Shown: one piece after another, positions 52,841 through 61,289 of the stretch
Layout of the letters: the number at the start of each line of letters is the position of its first letter
Position numbering within the stretch: the first letter of the stretch is position 1
DNA from: a virus
Virus record (IMG/VR): IMGVR_UViG_3300024348_000025
Span: 1-64,000 of that record
Length of the DNA stretch: 64,000 nucleotides
Direction: 5' to 3' (one strand)
Program-made: the position numbers and the translations under genes
Notes under the pieces: model-generated
What the model was told of the DNA's origin: nothing
What the model saw: the letters and a program-made list of their open reading frames with translations, nothing else
Databases searched by the model: none

Positions 52841-53927
52841 TCCTTATATTGAAGGGAATTGGAAAAAGGTTTACATTTATACGGGGGATGAATACATCTC
52901 CCGTATTTTTTCCTTTGAAGACACGATAGTAGAAAGACTAGATACAAACACTTCTATAAATAAAATTGCTAATACCATTCAGGGTGTTAATATATTTGAA
53001 CAGAAGAAATGCGTCAAAATATATAACCCTAACACAGCTCAAGTTAAAGCAATTTGTGATTCTATTCTTACATCTAAAATTAATGTTGATTATCTTCAAA
53101 TCTATTGCTGTAATGAATCTTTAGATGGTAGATCTGCATTAGCTACAAAAGGCAAAACAGCTGGAAGAATATTCAACTATAGTGCAATTGAATACACTAA
53201 TGCTTCTGGATTTTTAAGATTTCTAAACGATTGGCTTTTACATAGAAAGCTTACAATTACTTATGAAGCGGAAAACTGGATTCAAAACAATTCCCCATCC
53301 ACAATAGTTAAAATGAAATCCGGGGCTACGAAAAAAGAAATAATTGTTTATGATCTTCCTTTGATCTTTAATGAATTATCTAAGCTTGCAGTTCTGGACA
53401 AAAAAGAATTAGATTTAGATGACGTTAAGATTTTTCAATTTCATGATCATAACAAGAATATATTTGATTTCTTTAATTTGTGTATGTATGGCAAAGCCTC
53501 TGAAATATTAAAAAGCTTGATTGATTTAAATGAATCACATGGCCACCAGATGATATTGATGATCTTCTTATCTCAATTATTTTTCTATCTTAAAATTGCA
53601 GAATATAAAGAAAATAAAATAAACAATACTGATATGCTTGAGGACTTAAGCTTATCTAAATACATCAAGAAATATCTGGATGTTGATTTTAAAGAAATCG
53701 AACAAGATATTCCTACGAAGCAAGTTAATCCAATTAGACTTCAAATTGCTTATAATCAAACCTATTTATCCACCGAAGAAGTATCAAGATTTATTCAGTC
53801 TACTTTGAATGTTGTTGTTGACTTAAGAAACAATTTAAGTACAGAAATTGTCTTTCCATACTATTCTTTGTGTTTATCGAACAAGAGATTATATCAAGTC
53901 ATGTCGTATAACTATACTAATGATTGA
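52827..53927 (+). CDS. holA: DNA polymerase III delta subunit (HolA-like)
   Basis: This protein of about 366 residues follows the delta pattern: VYIYTGDEYISR at the N-terminus, a degenerate AAA+ lid with IFNELSKLAVLDKKELDLDDV, then IFDFFNLCMYGKASEILKSLIDL and QMILMIFLSQLFFYLKIAEY in the collar. Delta opens the beta ring, and here it lies directly after the clamp gene. ATG 52821 is also possible; 52827 has better spacing from AAAG. No delta-prime gene is seen in the window. Confidence 0.75.
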   Translation: MKKNNPYIEGNWKKVYIYTGDEYISRIFSFEDTIVERLDTNTSINKIANTIQGVNIFEQKKCVKIYNPNTAQVKAICDSILTSKINVDYLQIYCCNESLDGRSALATKGKTAGRIFNYSAIEYTNASGFLRFLNDWLLHRKLTITYEAENWIQNNSPSTIVKMKSGATKKEIIVYDLPLIFNELSKLAVLDKKELDLDDVKIFQFHDHNKNIFDFFNLCMYGKASEILKSLIDLNESHGHQMILMIFLSQLFFYLKIAEYKENKINNTDMLEDLSLSKYIKKYLDVDFKEIEQDIPTKQVNPIRLQIAYNQTYLSTEEVSRFIQSTLNVVVDLRNNLSTEIVFPYYSLCLSNKRLYQVMSYNYTND

Positions 53928-54474
53928 TGAACATTACATATACATTAATGAATTAGTTAAAAAGATAAAAGAAGATGACAGTCCAGCACTTTTTGAATTG
54001 TTTAGCTTTTATAAACCTTTAATTTTTTCAGCAATAACCAGATGTCTAGCAAAAGATAAAAACTTAGTCTCTTTTAAGGAAGATTTGGTTCACGAGTCTA
54101 TCTTTGTCTTGCAGAAATTAAGTAAGAACTATGACCCCGCCTTGTCTTATTTTTCATATTATTTATCAACCAGAATAGATCATGCTCTTTTATCTCATTT
54201 TAAAAGTACATTTGATGTTAGGACTGAATCAAGTGAATTATTAGTAATTCATTCATATTTTGATCCATTTAACAGGGTCAATAATGAGATTGTAATTGAT
54301 GAAGCGATGGACCAATTAAACGAAAAACAAAGAGAAGCAATAGAACTTTATTTTTTCCAAGAAATGACACAAGAAGAAGCTGCAGAAAAACTTGGCATCC
54401 AGCAAGCGGCATTTAGTAAGAGGCTTGACAGAGCATTAGACAAATTAAGGTCTATTTTGAGTGATTGCTTTTAA
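53920..54474 (+). CDS. Sigma factor (ECF/SigF-like, short)
   Basis: This protein of about 184 residues has a region-2 part (FKEDLVHESIFVLQKLSKNYDP … FSYYLSTRIDHALLSHF) and a clear region 4: LNEKQREAIELYFFQEMTQEEAAEKLGI with KRLDRALDKLRSIL. Its ATG overlaps the delta-gene stop by 8 bases, so a transcription factor is made together with clamp and clamp loader. This suggests a timing link between replication and late transcription, as T4 does by other means. Followed by a strong terminator. Confidence 0.85.
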   Translation: MIDEHYIYINELVKKIKEDDSPALFELFSFYKPLIFSAITRCLAKDKNLVSFKEDLVHESIFVLQKLSKNYDPALSYFSYYLSTRIDHALLSHFKSTFDVRTESSELLVIHSYFDPFNRVNNEIVIDEAMDQLNEKQREAIELYFFQEMTQEEAAEKLGIQQAAFSKRLDRALDKLRSILSDCF

Positions 54475-54529
54475 ACCGATGGAATATTTTTGCTAAGTTT
54501 TTTGTATTATATTGGTATGTTGAACTTTT

Positions 54530-54560
54530 AAAAACCCCTAGTTAATCTTAGGGGTTTTTT
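54530..54560 (+). terminator. Intrinsic terminator
   Basis: AAAAACCCCTA/TAGGGGTTTTTT with an 8-base loop. It ends the purA-dnaN-holA-sigma unit and precedes the packaging module. Confidence 0.88.
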
Positions 54561-54563
54561 ATT

Positions 54564-54591
54564 TTGACATATAAATTTGCAAATTTATTCA
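54564..54591 (+). promoter_or_regulatory. Possible promoter of packaging/virion module
   Basis: TTGACA (54564-54569) is a perfect -35; TATTCA (54586-54591) is a poor -10 at 16 bases. It might be a late promoter read by a phage sigma rather than by the host's main sigma. Confidence 0.4.
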
Positions 54592-54608
54592 TTCAAGGGG
54601 AGTCTAAA

Positions 54609-55328
54609 GTGTCCGAAAAAAATAATGATGACTTTATTTACAATTGGCGCAACGAGCTTAAGCAACACGCAGATGGTGCTTACCTTGTAGCTAAAAGAAT
54701 GGCCTCGAATCTCAAAGAAAAAGGATTAGGCAAGAGCGATGTTATTGAACTCTTGGCTGTAGAGAACTTTGACTTAGATCTCGCTAAGAGAGTTGCTTCC
54801 AAAGTTTTTGATGAGAAAGAAGCAGTAGCTGATAAAAATACAATCGAAGTTTCAGTAGTCCCAACAAAGTATGCCGATTGTGCTCCAATTATTGAAAGAA
54901 GTCTAATAAAATTAAGTGCTAAAGAGTTTGCTAAGAGACTTTGTTCTGGTCCTTATGCAATTGTTAAAGCAGATGAGAAATCATTTGATTCATGGGTTAG
55001 ATTAGCAGAATTAGCTAAAACATCAGCAAATGGTAAAAACAATTTACATACTGAACTTAAACCATGGGTTGAAGAAGCTTTGTTAAACTCAGTTTTAGTA
55101 GCACAAAACGAAAAACCTGTTATTACTGCAGCTGATAAATCAAATAAGATTTTTAAAGTTGCAACCAGAAAAGGTGAAGCCACAGTTAATTTAGCTGCTG
55201 GTATTTCTTCATCAGATAAGTTTACCAAGGGTAATTATGAAACATTCGGTATTGCTGACGAATTTATGATTTCAGCTGCAGATAAAGTTTCCCCTTACCA
55301 AAGATTGAAAAGAGCATTAGACTTTTAA
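54609..55328 (+). CDS. Hypothetical protein, start of packaging/virion module
   Basis: This protein of about 239 residues is helical in its N-terminal half and more beta-rich at the end; not recognised. GTG 54609 has a strong GGGGAG ribosome site seven bases upstream. TTG 54564 is in frame but coincides with the -35 box. It ends at a terminator before the terminase pair. A head-related role would fit the place, without direct evidence. Confidence 0.6.
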   Translation: MSEKNNDDFIYNWRNELKQHADGAYLVAKRMASNLKEKGLGKSDVIELLAVENFDLDLAKRVASKVFDEKEAVADKNTIEVSVVPTKYADCAPIIERSLIKLSAKEFAKRLCSGPYAIVKADEKSFDSWVRLAELAKTSANGKNNLHTELKPWVEEALLNSVLVAQNEKPVITAADKSNKIFKVATRKGEATVNLAAGISSSDKFTKGNYETFGIADEFMISAADKVSPYQRLKRALDF

Positions 55329-55347
55329 TTATATAAATATTAATTTT

Positions 55348-55378
55348 AAACCCGTCGTTTTCGACGGGTTTTTCTTTT
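55348..55378 (+). terminator. Intrinsic terminator
   Basis: AAACCCGTCG/CGACGGGTTT with a TTTT loop and T-rich tail, between the 54609 gene and the terminase pair. Confidence 0.88.
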
Positions 55379-55398
55379 ATCTGTAAAATTATAGTAAT

Positions 55399-56085
55399 AT
55401 GGCTAACTCTAAAGACAACATCATCAATTCATTAGTTCAAGTAGAAGAAAATTTACCAGAAACTTCTACAAGATATTTTAAAGATATCAAAGAAACTGAC
55501 AAACCTTTAATTCCTCTACCAGTTGATCATATGGCAGACATCACTTACCCTCAATTCATAGAAGTAAGATGTGCTATTTGCTCTTCCCATTTAAGAAACT
55601 TAGCAGAACACGTATTTCTTGAAAGCGGAAAAAAATCCCAAGCTGTAATTAAGTTTTTTGAAAGGCATTATGGAGTAAAGTTAAACTGGACACAAGTTTC
55701 AACTCACATGGATCAACATTGTGATTTTAAGAAACTTATGACTTCTGGTTTAAAGAGTTATGAACATCAAGAAGAATTAATTGCACCTTGGATCTTTAGA
55801 GAAAATCAATTAGCCCTTACTGCTTTAATGGTTGAGCTTGATGATGTTAGAGGAATTGATTGTAGTAAAAATAATGATTTAAAATTGAAAAGAGCTGCAA
55901 TGGTTGAAAAACTTATTAGCAAGATATTAGACATCAAAGCAAAAAGAGATGATCAAGGTGTATTTGCAATCAATATTTTTGAGATATTAGCTGAACTTCA
56001 TGACAAGTTTGAAAGCGAACATGACAAAAGACTAGTTAGAGACGAACTTAAAAAGCTTAGAGAAAAGCTTAAGCAAGAAAATTAA
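55399..56085 (+). CDS. Possible small terminase subunit
   Basis: This 228-residue protein has a Cys/His pattern (CAICSSHLRNLAEH) and then WTQVSTHMDQHCDF that could bind zinc or form a helix-turn-helix-like DNA-binding unit. The C-terminal half is long helices with a charged tail, as in oligomeric small terminases. Its stop overlaps the large terminase start by one base. Role inferred from order and helix layout; no decisive motif. TAAAAT lies about nine bases before the ATG and there is no Shine-Dalgarno. Confidence 0.5.
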   Translation: MANSKDNIINSLVQVEENLPETSTRYFKDIKETDKPLIPLPVDHMADITYPQFIEVRCAICSSHLRNLAEHVFLESGKKSQAVIKFFERHYGVKLNWTQVSTHMDQHCDFKKLMTSGLKSYEHQEELIAPWIFRENQLALTALMVELDDVRGIDCSKNNDLKLKRAAMVEKLISKILDIKAKRDDQGVFAINIFEILAELHDKFESEHDKRLVRDELKKLREKLKQEN

Positions 56086-58211
56086 TGAGAAAAAACGCAT
56101 CCAAAGCTACATTGACACAAGCTGAAGTTAGACAACAACTAATTCAACAAGCAAATTTAGCCTCAGAAAAGTTCAAAGACAGTGAATATGCAGAAGAGTT
56201 TGCTGATGAAGTTGCACCCAATGTAAGATCTGAAATTGCTCCTCCGCTAAAACCTGAGAAAACAAGATTTAATCCTGATCAGATTGTTGATATTGTAACT
56301 TTTATTGAACATCCTTACTTTTGTAATCTAAAGCCATATCCTTTACAAAGACTTATTCTAAAATGTTTCTATATGGGGCAAGAAGGTAATACAGATCTAG
56401 TAATTCAAGATATCCCAGAAGAAGAAAGAATTGGATGTAGCGGATGTGTGTGGGACTTTGTAAAGAAAAACGAACATAAATCTGTTGAAATGCATAAACA
56501 AAACAGACCTTTTAAAGCTTCGTTTTCTGTAATTAATTCGCCTTGTTTGACTTGTGATCGTATGGATAAAGATATTATCCAACAAAGATTTGAAAATGAA
56601 ATAGATAACGCAACTAATCCAGATGCATTAAAAAAGATTGAACAACTTAAAGAAAGACCATACATAGACAACTTTCAAACAGAGAAAGATTTATTATATT
56701 CTGAAGAGTTTGATCCAAAATTAAGAATGCAAATTATGGACAAATGCGAAAACAGATATAAGTTTCAAGAATTAGTACTGGTTCTTGGAAGACGTAGTGG
56801 TAAATCCTTCCTTGTTTCTGCAATTGGTTTATATGAACTTTATAGGCTAATTTCTATGGGGCATCCTCAAGCAAGATATGGCTTGATGGAGTTTGATGCA
56901 ATTTATCTCTTGAACGTGGCTAAAAATGAGGAACAGGCTAAAAATGCTATCTTCGCAAAGCTAAAGCAAACTGTTCTAGCTTCACCATTTTTTCAACCTT
57001 ATATTGGAAAAGATACAGAATTAGAAATGCGTTTCTTTACTGAAAACGACCGTAAAGAAAATGAAAGAAGAGAAACTGCGGGTCTTAACTTATTTTCTGG
57101 TTCATTAGTTTTAAAGTGCGGTTCTAGTAGTGCTTCAGGTCTCGTTGGTCTCACTTGTTGGAGTGTGATCATGGACGAAATTGCTGCTATGGCTGGGGAC
57201 AATCCTGATTCTGGTCTTGACTATGATTTATATAATGATCTAAAGCCTTCTCTTGCTACTTTTGGTAGAGATGGAAAGATGATGATGCTTTCCAACCCTA
57301 AAGGCCCAATTGGATTACTTTATGATTTACATGAAAATAGACAAGACGATCCATCCACTCTTGTTATGCGTGGCCCTACTTGGCTTGTAAATCCCAATAT
57401 TGATAGAGATTTCTTAGAGTCTGAAAAGAAGAAAAATCCTACAGAATATCAAATGCAATATGGAGCAGAGTTTGGAGCTTCATCCTCTGACCCTATGTTT
57501 GCTGAAGATGACATTAATAGATTCTTTTCATCTATGTCTATGGTGAAAAGAGTTGAAAAAGGATTTGGAATGCATGATTATTTCTGCCATTTAGACCCTG
57601 CAAGAACATCTGACTACTATGCTTTAGCTGTTGCACACACTGAAGCTATTATTGGACAAATGGGTGCAGATGGAAGAATTATGAGAAGAATTGTTATTGA
57701 TCATATTCATTTCTGGAATCCATTGACAAAGAATCAGCCAATTGAAGAAAAAACTATTGAAGAATATGTTTTAGACTTACACAAAAGATTTAGATTTAGA
57801 CAAGTAAGCATAGACCAATGGAACTCACAATCTTCAGTAATAAAACTTCAAAGCTTAGGTGTGCCAATTGTTGAAAAACAATTTAATAAAAACTACAAAG
57901 AAAGTATCTACACAGAATTGGCTACGTTAATTAGAGAAGACAGAATTGATATTTATGATGTTTCTGGTGGAGCATACTTAGATAAATCAGGAAATAAACA
58001 TCCTTTAAATGAAATTAAAGAAGCTAAATCTCAATTCTTATTTCTTCAAAAAAAATGGAAAGGTAAAAGATTTGCAATTGAAGCATTGTCTGGATATCAC
58101 GATGATATTTGTGATGCAGTAGCAGCTGTAGCTTATGAAGCACTATTTGCTAAGATTGCAAAACAATTACCTAAGTCAAGGACGATTAATATGAGCGGAA
58201 GAATAAGATAA
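56085..58211 (+). CDS. terL: Terminase large subunit
   Basis: This 708-residue packaging motor has Walker A LGRRSGKSF near residues 233-241, Walker B VIMDEIAA near 360-367, and an RNase-H-like nuclease with HLDPARTSD near 500, SIDQWNS near 585 and the final HDDICDA near 672. It cuts and pumps DNA into proheads. An uncommon feature is a four-Cys module before the ATPase (CSGC near residue 110 and CLTC near 155). Longer than most terminases (~450-600 residues) mainly because of that N-terminal region. Confidence 0.92.
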   Translation: MRKNASKATLTQAEVRQQLIQQANLASEKFKDSEYAEEFADEVAPNVRSEIAPPLKPEKTRFNPDQIVDIVTFIEHPYFCNLKPYPLQRLILKCFYMGQEGNTDLVIQDIPEEERIGCSGCVWDFVKKNEHKSVEMHKQNRPFKASFSVINSPCLTCDRMDKDIIQQRFENEIDNATNPDALKKIEQLKERPYIDNFQTEKDLLYSEEFDPKLRMQIMDKCENRYKFQELVLVLGRRSGKSFLVSAIGLYELYRLISMGHPQARYGLMEFDAIYLLNVAKNEEQAKNAIFAKLKQTVLASPFFQPYIGKDTELEMRFFTENDRKENERRETAGLNLFSGSLVLKCGSSSASGLVGLTCWSVIMDEIAAMAGDNPDSGLDYDLYNDLKPSLATFGRDGKMMMLSNPKGPIGLLYDLHENRQDDPSTLVMRGPTWLVNPNIDRDFLESEKKKNPTEYQMQYGAEFGASSSDPMFAEDDINRFFSSMSMVKRVEKGFGMHDYFCHLDPARTSDYYALAVAHTEAIIGQMGADGRIMRRIVIDHIHFWNPLTKNQPIEEKTIEEYVLDLHKRFRFRQVSIDQWNSQSSVIKLQSLGVPIVEKQFNKNYKESIYTELATLIREDRIDIYDVSGGAYLDKSGNKHPLNEIKEAKSQFLFLQKKWKGKRFAIEALSGYHDDICDAVAAVAYEALFAKIAKQLPKSRTINMSGRIR

Positions 58212-58237
58212 TTATCCGTCTTTGAGGTTCTCAACAC

Positions 58238-59191
58238 ATGTCTTCAAAAAAGAATATTAAAATAGCTGCTGGTTTTGGTGGTGTTGGAGGTGCAGGCTCT
58301 GGTGCTTGGTCTCCTGGTGGTAGTCCTGGCGGCGGAAATTATGGTGACTACAACCTGTTCATGACAGACCAAGGCTTTGAATCAATTTTAGCTAGAACCC
58401 ATAACCCGCCAGATGATGATGCAAACAGAAACTTTGAAGCAAGATTAGTGCCTTTTCATACATCAAAAGAAGATGATGTATTAGGAAACATTGACATTCT
58501 TGATCCGGTTGAAAGAGAAAGAATTAAATTAAGAGCTAAATTGAGAGACCATAAGGCTTTAATGGAAGCTGAAGCTAATAAAAGCAAGCAAACTGATAAT
58601 AAAGAATCTTACATCTCAATGGAAGAATCACTTTCCAGTAGAAGAAAATACAAAGAAAAGCAAAAGTTTGATTATGAAGATGAAACTCCTGAACAGATTA
58701 AACCTGAAAGAGTGCATTATTCTTCAAAACAATTTACAAAGATAGCTAAGGATTTTACAACTAGAAGAAGAGACAATATTACCCCTTCTGGTCCTGATGA
58801 TAATCCATTCTATGATGCACAATTTTCAAACGCACACCTTGGTAAAACTCCATTATTAACCGAAGGCGCAGATCTTGATAAATATTTTGCAGAACAAAGA
58901 ACAGAATACACACCTGATCAAGATGGTTTTAGAAATGAACCAACCATCTTAGATACATTGGATCCAGATGCAGCATACCCATCATTCTCAGGTAAAAGTT
59001 CTGCAGAAAATTATGATCCTAATGAAAATGACAAAACAATAGAGCAACAACTACATACACAAGAATATGCATTGAACAATGAATATGATAGACATAAGCA
59101 AGGTGATGAAGAAGTTGGCTTTGATGATAATCCTGGATTGAAAGGACAAGGCAATTTCCCAAGAGTACCATGGGCAGGATCTAATTTGTAA
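58238..59191 (+). CDS. Hypothetical virion/assembly candidate
   Basis: This 317-residue protein has a Gly/Ser-rich flexible start (residues ~12-35) and is otherwise polar and charged; long parts look disordered. No family recognised. Position after the large terminase, where portal or head genes often lie, suggests virion or assembly function. RBS GAGGTT precedes the ATG. Confidence 0.55.
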   Translation: MSSKKNIKIAAGFGGVGGAGSGAWSPGGSPGGGNYGDYNLFMTDQGFESILARTHNPPDDDANRNFEARLVPFHTSKEDDVLGNIDILDPVERERIKLRAKLRDHKALMEAEANKSKQTDNKESYISMEESLSSRRKYKEKQKFDYEDETPEQIKPERVHYSSKQFTKIAKDFTTRRRDNITPSGPDDNPFYDAQFSNAHLGKTPLLTEGADLDKYFAEQRTEYTPDQDGFRNEPTILDTLDPDAAYPSFSGKSSAENYDPNENDKTIEQQLHTQEYALNNEYDRHKQGDEEVGFDDNPGLKGQGNFPRVPWAGSNL

Positions 59192-59194
59192 AAT
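59189..59194 (+). promoter_or_regulatory. -10 box six bases before the UGM start
   Basis: TAAAAT (59189-59194), six bases, ATG 59201. No good -35 and no Shine-Dalgarno. It could give the inserted metabolic gene its own leaderless mRNA. Confidence 0.4.
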
Positions 59195-59200
59195 ATATGT

Positions 59201-60325
59201 ATGGTATATGACTATTTGATTATTGGAGCCGGATTATTCGGCTCCATTTTTGCATATGAAGCAAATAAAACAGGGAAAAAAGTTTTAGTTATTGATCAAA
59301 GAAATCATATCGGCGGAAACTGCTACACAGAGCCGCATGAAGATTATCATATTCACAAATATGGTCCACACATATTTCATACATCCAAAAAATATATTTG
59401 GGACTATTTAAATGAGTTTACAGAATTCAATAATTATTCTCATAGGGTTAAAGCTATAAACAAAGGCAAAACATATTCTTTGCCTGTTAACCTATCAACA
59501 ATTAATCAAATATGGCCGGAAGTAAATACGCCTGATAAAGCCATAGCAAAAATACAATCTGAAATTGTTCCTTGCGAAAATCCTAAAAACTTAGAAGAAC
59601 ATATTTTATCATTTGTTGGCCCCACTATTTATGAAACCTTAATATATGGGTACACGAAAAAACAATGGGGTAAAGAACCTAAATATTTACCATCCTCAAT
59701 CATTAAAAGATTACCAATTAGATATACATATGACGATAGTTATTATCCAGACCAAGATATTTATCAAGGCATACCAGTAAACGGATATACACCAATATTT
59801 GAAAAAATGCTTAAGGGTATCGATATTGAATTAAATGTTGATTTCTTTAGTGACAGATCATATTGGGAATCTAAAGCTCATAAAATAGTGTATACCGGTC
59901 AAATTCAAAGATATTTTGATTATATGTATGGAGATTTAGAATATAGATCTTTAGATTTCAAAAATTATGAAGTTATGACTGATTTTCAAGGATGTTCACA
60001 AATGAATTATCCTGATGAAAATACATCCTGGAATAGAATAATCCAACACAAGCATTTCACAAAAAGTAAATCTAAATACGACTTGATTACTTATGAATAT
60101 TCAAAAAAATATGATTCAAAAGATTTAACTAGTCAACCATATTATGCAGTTAATGATGAAACAAACAATCTAATTTATGAGAGATATAAAGAATATTACC
60201 AAAAGTTTACTAAGAACTTAATTATTGGTGGACGCTTAGGGAATTACAGATATTACGATATGGATATGACTATTGCGAATGCATTGAACGTATGTAAAAG
60301 AGAATTAGCAGGAAATTCAGTTTAA
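59201..60325 (+). CDS. glf: UDP-galactopyranose mutase
   Basis: This 374-residue FAD enzyme is of the usual bacterial length. It has the FAD motif GAGLFGS (9-15), DQRNHIGGN (32-40), KYGPHIFHTS (53-62), and conserved Tyr/Arg-rich parts later (YGYTKKQWG and a C-terminal GGRLGNYRYYDMD). It interconverts UDP-galactopyranose and UDP-galactofuranose, the donor for Galf-containing glycans. It lies among virion-type genes with its own -10 box, like a moron. With the glycosyltransferases at 2-10 kb it suggests a Galf-containing decoration. Confidence 0.93.
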   Translation: MVYDYLIIGAGLFGSIFAYEANKTGKKVLVIDQRNHIGGNCYTEPHEDYHIHKYGPHIFHTSKKYIWDYLNEFTEFNNYSHRVKAINKGKTYSLPVNLSTINQIWPEVNTPDKAIAKIQSEIVPCENPKNLEEHILSFVGPTIYETLIYGYTKKQWGKEPKYLPSSIIKRLPIRYTYDDSYYPDQDIYQGIPVNGYTPIFEKMLKGIDIELNVDFFSDRSYWESKAHKIVYTGQIQRYFDYMYGDLEYRSLDFKNYEVMTDFQGCSQMNYPDENTSWNRIIQHKHFTKSKSKYDLITYEYSKKYDSKDLTSQPYYAVNDETNNLIYERYKEYYQKFTKNLIIGGRLGNYRYYDMDMTIANALNVCKRELAGNSV

Positions 60326-60344
60326 AAATTATAAAACACAAATT

Positions 60345-60803
60345 ATGCATAGAAGTGAAATTGTTAGATTATTAAAACTTGCACACTCATTAGACAAGCG
60401 GGGGAAACTTCGTGAGTCTGACAAAATAACTTTCAAACTTACTAAAATTGCTCAATATTATGGCAACTTCATGTCCACCAGCACAGAAAACAGAGTTGTG
60501 CCTTTCGATGATACAGCAGAAGATGTTGAAATTGACGAAAAAAGACTAGATAAGCAAGATAGATTTAGAGTTCCTGAGTCCAAAGATGATGAAGCTTCTA
60601 ATCCAGAATTATTCAATACAGAAGCACAACTTCATGGTGCTTCTGGGTATGGAATTACTTATGAAGATCCAGCTCCAGAGTCAAAAAATATTGGTTTAGA
60701 TGACAATGTAAGCCGTGGTGATTTAAGTGAATTTTTATTCGAAAATACTTATGAACAAAATGTTTCAGATGGCAATGGTCACTTGAACAGAAACCCAAGA
60801 TAG
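60345..60803 (+). CDS. Hypothetical protein with N-terminal AD-LD…KIAQ-type motif
   Basis: This 152-residue protein's residues 12-37 (LAHSLDKRGKL … LTKIAQ) align without gaps with residues 7-32 of the protein at 20687. The remainder is polar, acidic and probably disordered. It lies in the virion module. I suspect the shared segment is a docking or cleavable leader; function otherwise unknown. Confidence 0.6.
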   Translation: MHRSEIVRLLKLAHSLDKRGKLRESDKITFKLTKIAQYYGNFMSTSTENRVVPFDDTAEDVEIDEKRLDKQDRFRVPESKDDEASNPELFNTEAQLHGASGYGITYEDPAPESKNIGLDDNVSRGDLSEFLFENTYEQNVSDGNGHLNRNPR

Positions 60804-60812
60804 GAGAAAATT

Positions 60813-61289
60813 ATGCCCTTACCGATTCAATCTTTAAACAACTTTCCTGAAGATAATGACAATGTACAAATGTCTTCTTTAGGTCTTTCAGATATGCAAA
60901 TTCAACTTTTAGGTTTTTCCAGTCCTGTTAGAGAAGCAAAAGTAATTGTAAGCCAAAAGCACATTGATTTACTTAAAGAAATTGAGAAGAATCAAAATGA
61001 TGTAGTTACAGCTGCAAATATGATTAATAACCTCAAGGATGCTAAGGTTTGCAATGTTCCAAAAACAATTAATGACAATGATCTTCTTGCTCTTAAAACA
61101 GCTGGATTATTGACAGGAAGTGGTAGAACTGTTGCACTTACTTCTAAAGGCAGAGTTGCTCTTAGAGATGCTTACTTGAAAGATCCAGTTAATGAGTTTA
61201 AGAAAGCTAGAAAGAAAGAAAAGTTTGATTTGACAGAAGCTAAAAATGTTAAAGTTGCTTCCAAAAAATCAACATTCAAGAAGATATGA
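60813..61289 (+). CDS. Hypothetical winged-helix-like protein
   Basis: This 158-residue protein has a central part (residues ~50-125: HIDLLKEIEKNQNDVVTAAN … LLALKTAGLLTGSGRTVALTSKG) with the rhythm of a winged helix, including a wing before TSKGRVAL. The C-terminus is Lys-rich. RBS AGGAGA precedes the ATG. Possibly DNA-binding; place in the virion module also allows a head-related role. Confidence 0.5.
   Translation: MPLPIQSLNNFPEDNDNVQMSSLGLSDMQIQLLGFSSPVREAKVIVSQKHIDLLKEIEKNQNDVVTAANMINNLKDAKVCNVPKTINDNDLLALKTAGLLTGSGRTVALTSKGRVALRDAYLKDPVNEFKKARKKEKFDLTEAKNVKVASKKSTFKKI

Noticed and set aside
54564-54608. TTG start at 54564 for the first packaging-module gene
   Set aside because: The TTG is part of a perfect -35 box, and GTG 54609 has a strong Shine-Dalgarno at normal spacing.
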